DNA of 47,108 bases. Origin: Chrysochromulina tobinii (Eukaryota > Haptophyta > Prymnesiales > Chrysochromulinaceae). The notes under the pieces were generated by a model, which saw only the letters and a program-made list of their open reading frames with translations, did not search any database and had not been told where the DNA came from. Location: assembly GCA_001275005.1 (NCBI GenBank), contig JWZX01003396.1:1-47108 (forward strand). The letters run 5' to 3'. Below are positions 9,366-17,292 of this stretch, one piece after another (the stretch's first letter is position 1; every line of letters begins with the position of its first letter). The position numbers and the translations under genes were made by a program.

Positions 9366-10288
9366 GGCGTGGATGGCCATCACACCCCAACCATAATGTG
9401 CAGCCCGACCATAGGTAGCTTCTGTCGGCGCGGTACCGACTATGATGATGATGGCGAGGGGCCGTGGGCGAGCTCGCCTCAGAGCTCCATCCCCTGAATT
9501 CGCCACCTTGGAGCGATGGAGATGGCAGACGGCAGTGGCATGGGGCGATTCGAGAAGCAGTTTGGGATGAAATGATGAGCAGGGGGCGCTGCGAGACGGG
9601 GTGCACCGGAGCAGTGAGGCTTCGTCGGCTTCGTCAGCGGCGCACGGGAGCAGGGGCACCGCGCCCGGTCGAGAGTCAGCCCGCGGGCACTGCCTGTGGG
9701 TTGCGCACTCGAGTCCGGCGTTCCGGTGCGGAGGTTAATTGTCAAGCTGTCAACAGGACGCGCACAGTGAGCTCTATAGGGTTGAAGCGAAGGCGGCGGT
9801 TCCTGGTGCATGCTGCGCCCGGCCGCGGCTCCGCCACACCGTCCGGTGCAACACATCTGGGGTGTACTGTACAGCTGTTTCGCCGAGGGGTCGTTATTGA
9901 AAAGGTTATTTTGAAGCGTTAACTCGTAGTCTCGCGCGTCGACATCCGACCGCGTAAAAACGAGTCCTTCTCGCCCTCAGTCGCGGGACCGAGCCGGGAC
10001 CGCGCTCCGCGGCCCCGGACGCGGGACCGGGACCCGCGCCGGGAGCGCGAAGGCGGTTCAACCGCAGCGTAACCGTCAACTCTCCGCGCGCGGGGGGATT
10101 GGGGTGATCCTTTGCTGAGCTGCGATTGGGAGGGTCCTTCCCCCGGCGCATTCAGATAAAAATCCGTATCGCGCGTCGCGGCGCGGCGGCGCACGCAGTC
10201 AGACTTGACCATTCTCCAGCGGTCTGGGACGTCGAGCGCCCTGTTGCTGTTGCACACGCACGCCCCGCCTGCACGGCGCTCATGCGAG
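9366..10288. other. Intergenic, no gene recognised
   Basis: These 923 bases lie between convergent genes. No frame here looks coding. At about 9980-10060 there is a GC-rich patch with repeated GGGACCG-type words (GGGACCGAGCCGGGACCGCG and neighbours) able to fold back on itself. Similar patches occur at about 300-360 and 37640-37690. Confidence 0.5.
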
Positions 10289-11797
10289 CTACGCGTTGGA
10301 GACCGCCGGTGAGGGAGCTGGCGGCGGGCGGCTCCCTCCCGCTGGCGTGACAACGTTGACGCGCAGTGGCGCCGGAGGCTTCGCGCCGCCGCGGGGGCTC
10401 GTCGAGCGCGTCGGAGTGCGCTGCACCATCGGTCTGGGTTCGCCCATGATCTGCATGGCGGCAGCGAGGACGGGCGCGGCCCCACCCGAGCCCGCCACGG
10501 GCGCCGCCAGCTCCGACCCAGCCACCATGGACGTCGGAATCGGTGAGCTTGAGCGGTACGCGGCCTTGATCCCAAAGCGAGCACTCAGGTCTGCGTCTTG
10601 CATGCACGGCCGCATCGAGTACACGGACACCCGGCTGAGCGCGCTTTCGTCGCGTGCGGCCGGCGCGGTCGGTGGCGAGCGCGGACCCACTGCCGGTCGC
10701 GGGATCGTGGCGAGATGGTGTGCATGGCGCAAGGACGGGATTGGCACGTATGAAGGTGCCCTCCGCACCGCCGGAATGCTCTGGCCAGGCACACTGGTGC
10801 TCGCCGCATCGGCCGTGGGTAGGGCCGCGTCGCCCTCGGCGGAATCTAGGAGGCCGCCGCCGCCACCGAGCGTGCTGCTGCTGCTACCCAGCGCCGCACG
10901 CGGTGAGCCTGGCTGTATCGCATAAAGCTCCGCTGACGCGAGCTCGCGCCCATGGTGCGCGCGGTGGCTGCCAGCGCTCGGTGACGTGCGCTCGAGCACG
11001 TGGTCCCCGTGGCGCGGCGTGAATCCCCGCAACCCACGGCTCACCGGTTCGGCCGTCAAAGTGGCCTGAGGCGCCGTGGGTGTCAACCCTCGACGTAGCC
11101 GCGCAGGCGCCGGCGCGGCAGCGCTCGCGGCAGCGCTCGCGGCAGGGGCAGGGGCAGGGGCAGCGGACGACGCGGCGGCCATGGGTATGGGCTCGTCGCC
11201 CACTTGCGGCGCGCCACTCACAGCTTCGAGCAGCGTCGGTGTCGGAGCCCACAACGTGCCGTTCGTCGCTCGCGGGCTGCCCAAGCGCGGGCTGGCAGGA
11301 TGGGGAGGCAGCTCGAGGTTGTTGATGGCTGCGAGTCTGTTGATCTGTTTGCGCCCGGATCCTAGCCGCGGCGATTCGACTTTGTCCGCTTGCTTCGGCT
11401 GCAGTTTCGATGGGACTGCCGTGGGATCAAGGAGCTTTTCCAAGAGATCGGCAAGGTATTTGGGTTGTGCTGTGCCTGCAGCCGGCGGCGGCAGATTGTC
11501 ATGTGCCGCACGCGGCCGCGGCGAGTGCTGCGTCAATGAGAAGCCACCGCCAGTGCGGAAGGTGGGCGTCCAGCCGGCCCCTGCGTTATCCGGCGTCCAT
11601 CCGCGGAGCTCCTGCCGCATCCGTGCGGGCGGCAGGTCGGCGTTGTGCAGCATTGAACACGTCCAGGACGGGGGTGCGCATGTTGAACTGACCTTCGTTG
11701 CTGTTTGTTCACAGTGAGTCACGAGCCGGTCGAGGTCGTTGACATGGTAAGGCCAGACGTGCAACAATGGGACCGAGACGCGAGAGACACTCCGCAC
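10289..11797 (-). CDS. Hypothetical Ala/Pro-rich disordered protein
   Basis: An open frame of 502 residues with no recognised domain. A more conservative start is Met 11653 (MLHNADLPPARMRQELRGW), giving 454 residues; codons upstream of it are less convincing and could belong to an intron or UTR. The segment PKYLADLLEKLLDPTAV is a plausible amphipathic helix, and KQINRLAAINNLELPPHP precedes a long low-complexity part with an APAPAASAAASAAAPAP run. Short SPR/TPR motifs (SPRLGSPRA, SPRGGAKPP) could be proline-directed phosphorylation sites. The protein looks mostly disordered, and function cannot be assigned. Coding support rests mainly on the length of the open frame in GC-rich DNA, which is weak evidence on its own. 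Confidence 0.45.
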   Translation of the reverse strand: MRSVSRVSVPLLHVWPYHVNDLDRLVTHCEQTATKVSSTCAPPSWTCSMLHNADLPPARMRQELRGWTPDNAGAGWTPTFRTGGGFSLTQHSPRPRAAHDNLPPPAAGTAQPKYLADLLEKLLDPTAVPSKLQPKQADKVESPRLGSGRKQINRLAAINNLELPPHPASPRLGSPRATNGTLWAPTPTLLEAVSGAPQVGDEPIPMAAASSAAPAPAPAASAAASAAAPAPARLRRGLTPTAPQATLTAEPVSRGLRGFTPRHGDHVLERTSPSAGSHRAHHGRELASAELYAIQPGSPRAALGSSSSTLGGGGGLLDSAEGDAALPTADAASTSVPGQSIPAVRRAPSYVPIPSLRHAHHLATIPRPAVGPRSPPTAPAARDESALSRVSVYSMRPCMQDADLSARFGIKAAYRSSSPIPTSMVAGSELAAPVAGSGGAAPVLAAAMQIMGEPRPMVQRTPTRSTSPRGGAKPPAPLRVNVVTPAGGSRPPPAPSPAVSNA

Positions 11798-12030
11798 ACC
11801 GGCGACCCCACCCGACCGGGCACCGGGGCCGCGGCGGACCGGGCGTGTTCGCGTAGACCGTAGTCGCTCGCCGTACTATACTATTACTAACCGGTACGTT
11901 TCGCAACCTAGGTCCTAGCCGAACTACGGACCGACCTCTCCGCGGGTCACGCTCTCAGATAGTCTGGTGGTGCTGATATCAAAGTGTGTTTGCGATATGA
12001 GATAATAGTGTTCACTTTGTTACGTAGAGG

Positions 12031-12624
12031 CTATGACCTTCTTGGGGCTTCATTCCCCGGTGGCGGAGAACTGTGCGCCTGCAGCCGCAGGCGCTTGGTC
12101 GTGACGCACACGAGTGGATGCTCGTCAACGTCCTGCGGCATCAGCTCCCTCGCCTCGCGGCTCTGCGCGTCGGCCATGCGCTTAAGCGAAGCACAGTCGA
12201 AGATCATCGTGCTGCCAATGTCCTCGTCGTAGGTGCCTCGAAAGGAGTGCTCGCCAACAGTGACTCTAGGTGCGTCTGAGAGCAAATCCTGCCGAGGGAA
12301 AAGAGCCGCACGAGGGTCACGATCGCAAATGCTGTTGCTGCTGTGCTGCTGCTGCTGCTGCAAGTGCTACTGGCGGTGGCGGCGGCGGCGGCGGTGGTAG
12401 TGGTGATGGTGGTGGTGGTCGTCGTGCGCGAGGGCCAGCTTTCTAGCGTGCGTGGGTGGACAGCCTCGTACCTTGAGGATGATTTCGCTCGAAAGCTGCG
12501 CCGTTGAGCCAGGCTCGAGGCCGACAAAGACATACTCTACCTCGGGCTCCGATGATTTGAGCGCAGGCGCCGATGGTCCACGCGCCGCCAGGAACGACAG
12601 CGCGGAATCGAGTGTTTCCGCCAT
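12031..12624 (-). CDS. TFIIIC tau55/GTF3C6-like subunit
   Basis: A small general transcription factor for RNA polymerase III. Exon 1 (12624-12472) encodes MAETLDSALSFLAARG and VEYVFVGLEPGSTAQLSSEI. Exon 2 (12288-12031) encodes DLLSDAPRVTVGEHSFRGTY, DEDIGSTMIFDC and a C-terminal strand LVCVTTKRLRLQ. The intron (GTACGA...GGCAG, phase 0) joins ILK to DLL. The EYVxVxL start, the PxxxVGxxxFxGxYEDxxGTxxIF core and the late basic KRLRLQ strand are the signature of the TFIIIC subunit-6 domain. The product is 136 residues, close to a domain-only protein. It diverges from the SPX gene 414 bp upstream. Confidence 0.8.
12332..12421. repeat. CTG and GGN microsatellites in an intron
   Basis: A CTG-rich run (about 12332-12360) and a GGC/GGT-rich run (about 12371-12421) lie inside the GTF3C6-like intron (12289-12471). 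On the transcribed strand they read as CAG and CAC/GCC repeats. They can be translated as poly-Gln and poly-His in the wrong frame but are non-coding. Confidence 0.8.
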
Positions 12625-13038
12625 GTTGCTGTTCAACACAACGCGTGAGACGTACGGACCCGGATGTGGCCGACACAACCCGTGGTAACACAACCCGTGG
12701 TAACACAACCCGTGGTAACACAACCCGTGGTAACACAACCCGTGGTAATTCAGGACGTTAATCGGCAAAGCTTGGGGGAAGAGAATTGAAGGCAACACGC
12801 ACGAGCAGATCCATTGACGTGGCCGCAATTTAAGTCTGCGCCGTCCATATGTGGCTCCACGGGACAGGTGGTCGTGCGTCATGCCAACTTGGTCAATATA
12901 AAGATTGTCACGGGGCCCTGAAAGAAGTTTTCGGAGATTTCGCGGAGATTTTGCCCTCTTTCCGCGGCGCGCGGCGCCGCGGAAGACGCCTAGGCAGCCG
13001 CGGGGCATTTGCACGGGCGGTATCGCCGCGGCGGTGCC
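12625..13038. promoter_or_regulatory. Shared divergent promoter region GTF3C6-like / SPX gene
   Basis: These 414 bases separate two divergently transcribed genes and contain the 15-bp minisatellite at 12674-12748. No TATA-like box can be assigned with confidence. The region next to the SPX start is GC-rich (GGCGCGCGGCGCCGCGG near 12964-12980). Confidence 0.45.
12674..12748. repeat. 15-bp minisatellite, five identical copies
   Basis: Five perfect head-to-tail copies of CACAACCCGTGGTAA, 75 bases in all, beginning 50 bases upstream of the GTF3C6-like start codon. Perfect identity suggests recent expansion. Each copy includes ACCCGTGGT, so it could be a repeated protein-binding site, but that is speculation. 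Confidence 0.95.
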
Positions 13039-15086
13039 ATGAAGTTCGGCAAGCGGCTGCTGGCCGCGCAGTGGGGGCCATGGCAAGGCATATACGTGCC
13101 CTACAAGCAGCTCAAGAAGCTGCTCAAATTGGGCTCTAACGACCCGATGCGCTACGCCGAGATGGAGGGGTCATTTGTCTCAATGTTCCTGAAGTCGATC
13201 CAGGCCATTGATGAGTTCTTCGAGTCCCAAATGACCCTGCTAGGGGAGCGGACACGCGATCTTGGCGCAACCGTCGATGAGCCGTGGAGCAGCAGCGTCA
13301 ATGAGCTCCTGGAACGTGTTTCACACGAGGTGGACCTGGTGCAAGATGGTGCCACATGGCTGCGCAACTACGTGGAGCTCAACCTTCAAGCGGTGCGCAA
13401 AATCATGAAGAAGCACGACAAGCTCTCGCCCGTCCGCATGAGCGGCGCCCTGATCGCCTTCGTGGATGAGCGCGGCTTCTCCTCCCTTAATCGCCTGGAT
13501 ACGCTCTTGCTGGAGGCACAAGTGCTCCTCGGCCGGTGCATGGCCAAGTACGGGTCAGCCATCAGCCATCATTCGGCCATGCAGACGGCCACCCAGTCTG
13601 CCAGCGCGGCCCATGCCGACGCCGCCCCTGTCTCCGCAAGCGCGAGCATCGGTAGCACAAGGACGACGCCGCCGCACATGTCGCCAGCCTCGCCGAGTGA
13701 CGAAAAGGGCCCACCGGGATTCCCCACACCAGGATCCCCGGCGCGCGCGCCGCCCGACTCGCTCGTGCGCAATGACCAGCCGCTCCTTTGCGCTGCCGTC
13801 TCCGTCTCGCTCCCTGGCTCCTGCGTGTCTGCGACCAGAGCGTCCGCCGAACCGCTTGTGGCGTCGTCTGCCGCCATGCTGGCCACTACCGGTAAGATGG
13901 ATTGCTCGGGCTGTGACGGCACTTCGGGGGGGGAGGGGCAGGGCATGGCGAGCGATGCGACCTGGGGTGACGGCGGCCCTGACGGCCAGCAAGGCATTGG
14001 GCGACGCCAGGCGTGCGTCGAGTGCCACAGGGCGAAGAGCGCATGCCAGGGGTACCCTTGTACTCGCTGCGTGCGCCTCGGCAAGGCATGTGTGATGCGG
14101 GAGAAGCGCAAGCGGCGGCGCTGTTGGCGCACTGGCGAGGGCGGCGACATTTCAGGGCTCTCGGCGGCGGCTGGTACGCGCGCGCGCCATCCCTCCCACC
14201 CAACCGCATGCCTCCCACGCGAGCGTGCCGGCCGCTACCGACAGTGCCCTGCTTTGTATCCCGCTTCCCTCGCCATGATCTCGAGATGCGAGATGCGATC
14301 TCGAGATGCGAGTCGAGCGTGCCGCCCTGCCTTCGCTCCGCGTTCCTCACACCACCCGTCCCCCATCCCTTGCTTGCCCCTGCGCTCGTGCGCGCGTGCG
14401 CAGCGGCCGCGAGCTTGCACTCGCATCAATACTCGGACGGGTGCGACATGTCCTTCGGAGTTGACGAAACCGACGAAGGGCGACCCGCGACGATGACGAA
14501 GCTGCCGGCGCAGAAGCCACAGCCGTTGCAACTCGCGCCCGTAGCGGCGCCTCGGTGGGTCGGCGGTGTTGGCGCTCGGCCAACGCTTGAACCACACCTG
14601 ATGGTGCCGCCGGGCGGCGGCAACAGCGCCGTGATGATGGCCTCATCAGGATCCGAGGGCGGCTACGCGGCTGCTGGCTACTTTCATCCTCCTCATGGCT
14701 ACGTTCTGGGGCCAATGACGGTTGCCAACTCGCCAGGGCACCTTCCCCCTAGCCATGCCCTCGGTACACATGGTTCGCACTTCTCGTCGGTGCCGCCGCC
14801 GCATGCGATGATCCCAACCCTGGCCAGGGGCATGGGCGGTGCCATGCCGCAGTCCCTCGCCGCCCTGGGGTCCTACCAACCCCCGCACCCCAACGACGTG
14901 CACGCGTCGTCCAGCTCACACGCCCGTTCACGCACCACTTCAAACGCCACTTCACACACCACTCCAAACGCCAGCTCACACGCAATGTCTCCGGAGTACC
15001 GAGAGGCGTTCACGGGCGGTAATCTCGATATCCTGAGCGCTGTCGCACTGAGTGACCCACTGAGGGGGTTACCGACGGTCGCTTGA
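13039..15086 (+). CDS. SPX-domain protein with Zn2Cys6 DNA-binding cluster
   Basis: Two exons, 13039-14173 and 14404-15086 (GTACGC donor, GTGCGCAG acceptor, phase 1), give 605 residues. Residues 1 to about 175 are an SPX domain: the start MKFGKRLLAAQWGPWQGIYV, then YKQLKKLLK, and later LNLQAVRKIMKKHDK, the lysine-rich helix that binds inositol pyrophosphates in SPX proteins. After a Ser/Pro-rich linker, residues 326-351 form C-x2-C-x6-C-x4-C-x2-C-x6-C with HRAKSAC and VRLGKAC, followed by REKRKRRR. This is a binuclear Zn2Cys6 cluster with its basic flank, a DNA-binding fold. The C-terminal half is Pro/Ser/His-rich and could be an activation region. A phosphate-responsive transcription factor is the obvious inference. 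The start has the typical SPX N-terminal Met-Lys-Phe-Gly-Lys; an upstream in-frame Met at 13009 is less likely. Confidence 0.85.
14174..14403 (+). other. Intron of SPX-Zn2Cys6 gene with a short direct repeat
   Basis: A 230-nt GTACGC...CGCAG intron. At about 14278-14321 the words ATCTCGAGATGCGAG and GATCTCGAGATGCGAG are repeated; each contains a TCTCGAGA palindrome. Reading through the intron keeps a frame open for some distance, so retention would give an altered C-terminus. Confidence 0.75.
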
Positions 15087-15771
15087 GCGCCATGGTCGGT
15101 CCGTTTGGCTATTCCATTGGCCCTCGTACGTCATACGTGTGTGGGTGCTCGACCCACGCTGTACGCGGTGCACTCTCTGGTGGAGGTCGTTGTGTGTGTG
15201 CGGTGTCGTGGGTACTCGCGCGAGTCGTCGGCACGGTCGACGGTACGGCAGTCGCGCGGCCGCTCATGATCAGGTGAGATCGGCGTGCTCGAGGGCGGTG
15301 CCGACGAACGTTTTCCAAGCACGAAACATATCATACATGCCGTCAATTTTGAATTTGGCAATTTCACTTCGACTTCGCTCTTCGGTCTTCGCGTACTCGA
15401 CTCGACTTCCGTTCGCTGCCGCCTCTTCTGCGTTTGATTCGCGTTACGTGGTGCACCGTCCTGGGAGGGACGGAGTCGAAATAAATATAAATCGTTTTCC
15501 CTCCGCCTGGTCCCGTTTGCGTTTCCGTCCGCAGGTTCCCCGTTCATGCCGGCTCACACGGCTCCCTGCACCCGACCGCACATCGTGTCAGTAGACTCCA
15601 CGCCGATCTCCGCGTCGCGCGTGTGGAGATCCGTATAGAGTGTCGCTCCACACCGAGATGCGTGTCGTCCCCGGGGACAAGTTTGACGAGAGCGGGTGTC
15701 GCGCCTCGGTCTCACCGTCCAGTGTCCAGGCGCCGGCTGTGCTCACATTGCGTGGCAGCGAGACCAACCCG
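15087..15771. other. Intergenic between convergent genes
   Basis: No gene seen in 685 bases. It contains TTCGACTTCG/ACTTCG-type words around 15368-15410 and a short AT-richer patch, AAATAAATATAAATCG, near 15480, unlike the surrounding GC-rich DNA. Confidence 0.45.
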
Positions 15772-16995
15772 TTACAACTGCGCGGGCTCGTCCGCAGGCT
15801 CGTCGCCGTAAAAGTGCTTCTCGCGCTTGCGCTCGATGTCGATAGCCGCTTCAACCGCTTCATTCAGAGCGGAGCCGTCAGCCTCGGTGCCCTTGGCACG
15901 TACGAATTGCTGGAGCGCGAGGAGTGATCGCAGGCAGATGTGAGGTAGGAAGTCGACCAGCTGCTGCAACCAGCCCATCGCGCTCAAGATCTCAAGGACG
16001 CTCACGTCCAAGGGGGATTGTAAGTGCACGTCACGGCCCGCCGACCAGCTGCTCTGTTGTTGCATGGAGCGTACGGGCGCGTCTGTCATGTCGAAGACAA
16101 TCCGCGGCTTCCCCAGTTGTCCGGCAGCGTGAGCTATGATATCGATGGTGAGCCCGGAGAGAGAAGTACCCATCACAAGCAGGAGGTCGCATGCAGCTGT
16201 TTCGCCGAGGAAGTCTACGCGCTCGCCCGCAGCGTTGCGCGTCCACAGTGTGCGGTCAAAAAGCACGGTGCCTGGCTTGACTGAGTAAGTGCCGAGAACC
16301 CTCTCGCGCTCGGCAGCGGCGGCGACAGGCCCTGAGGTGGGCAAGAGGTCGCCAAACATGTCCAGCGTGATGGGCGTGGAAGTAGCGGGGCCCGGCCAGA
16401 GGTGAGAGCTCTTGCCCTTGCGGGCGGGCCGATCCGCGTAAATGTCGCGTATGTTGGTCTTCACGAGGCTGACATATTTCTGGTAGAGCGGATCTTCGGG
16501 GGACGTGCAGAGTGGCACGTCCATGGGCTCTGAGACTAGGCACGACATAAGGCCATGGGGATTATACAGCTTGCTTTTGTCGCTCACCACCTTGTGATCG
16601 AGCCCATCGATATTCTGCGATGCGAGGAGGTGCAGCTTCCCATTGCGGTTGAGCACCTCGGGCAAAACGTGTGCGAGTGTACCCTTCCACTGACCCTCAC
16701 CCAGCCCAATGATGAGACCTCGGCGCAGCTCGTGATAGGGCAGCGGATTGACTTCGAAATAGCTGTGTGTCAGTGCGGCACGAATGTCGTGTGCGAGCTG
16801 CTCTTTTTGCCACTCGACTGGTCGGCCGACATGGTCCAGATACGTGAAAACCTCGAGAAGCTGCGCGCCAGTGCCGTACAGGCCTCCCGGGCTACGGAAG
16901 TCAGGAATGCCGGCGGCCGTCGACATTCCTGCGCCACTGAGGATCATCACTCGCTTCGCGGCTTTGAGATGCTGGACCGCCGCTGCGAGGTCCAT
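15772..16995 (-). CDS. Sirtuin (NAD-dependent deacylase) without the usual zinc cysteines
   Basis: From Met 16995 the protein is 407 residues. Sirtuin motifs are clear: GAGMSTAAGIPDFRSP (residues 21-36), QNIDGLDH (127-134), a catalytic His in YNPHG (His147), KPGTVLFD, and VMGTSLSGL near the C-terminal side of the NAD fold. The usual two C-x2-C pairs of the zinc ribbon are absent: after His147 there are only Cys152 and Cys163, followed by a long insertion of about 90 residues before KPGTVLFD. The C-terminus adds a helical tail ending in EKHFYGDEPADEPAQL. It should deacylate lysines if active. The open frame continues upstream to Met 17262, but that part is not sirtuin-like. Loss of the zinc site distinguishes it from standard SIR2 proteins. 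Confidence 0.88.
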   Translation of the reverse strand: MDLAAAVQHLKAAKRVMILSGAGMSTAAGIPDFRSPGGLYGTGAQLLEVFTYLDHVGRPVEWQKEQLAHDIRAALTHSYFEVNPLPYHELRRGLIIGLGEGQWKGTLAHVLPEVLNRNGKLHLLASQNIDGLDHKVVSDKSKLYNPHGLMSCLVSEPMDVPLCTSPEDPLYQKYVSLVKTNIRDIYADRPARKGKSSHLWPGPATSTPITLDMFGDLLPTSGPVAAAAERERVLGTYSVKPGTVLFDRTLWTRNAAGERVDFLGETAACDLLLVMGTSLSGLTIDIIAHAAGQLGKPRIVFDMTDAPVRSMQQQSSWSAGRDVHLQSPLDVSVLEILSAMGWLQQLVDFLPHICLRSLLALQQFVRAKGTEADGSALNEAVEAAIDIERKREKHFYGDEPADEPAQL

Positions 16996-17292
16996 CACCC
17001 TTTTGCGAGCCACTTCCCGAACACAATACAAGCACATGCGATTGCGAGCTCGCTGAGTGTGAAGCCTGTCTGTGAACGTGACCTGTGAAACCGTGTTCGG
17101 AACGAAGGGTGTATCCACTATCCTCCATACCATTCGGTTCAAAATCGCACCAGGCTGCGCCACACAAGGACCGGACATTGTACATGACGACCGACGGCTC
17201 CAAGCACATAGGTCGTCTAATAAGGCCGTCGGACCGCCAAGTCCACAGTCGAACTCAGGCAACCTGGCAGTTGTGGAAAGGTGTGATGGTCC

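Noticed and set aside
12674..12748. CRISPR-like array
   Set aside because: The 15-bp units are directly adjacent with no spacers, so this is a minisatellite.
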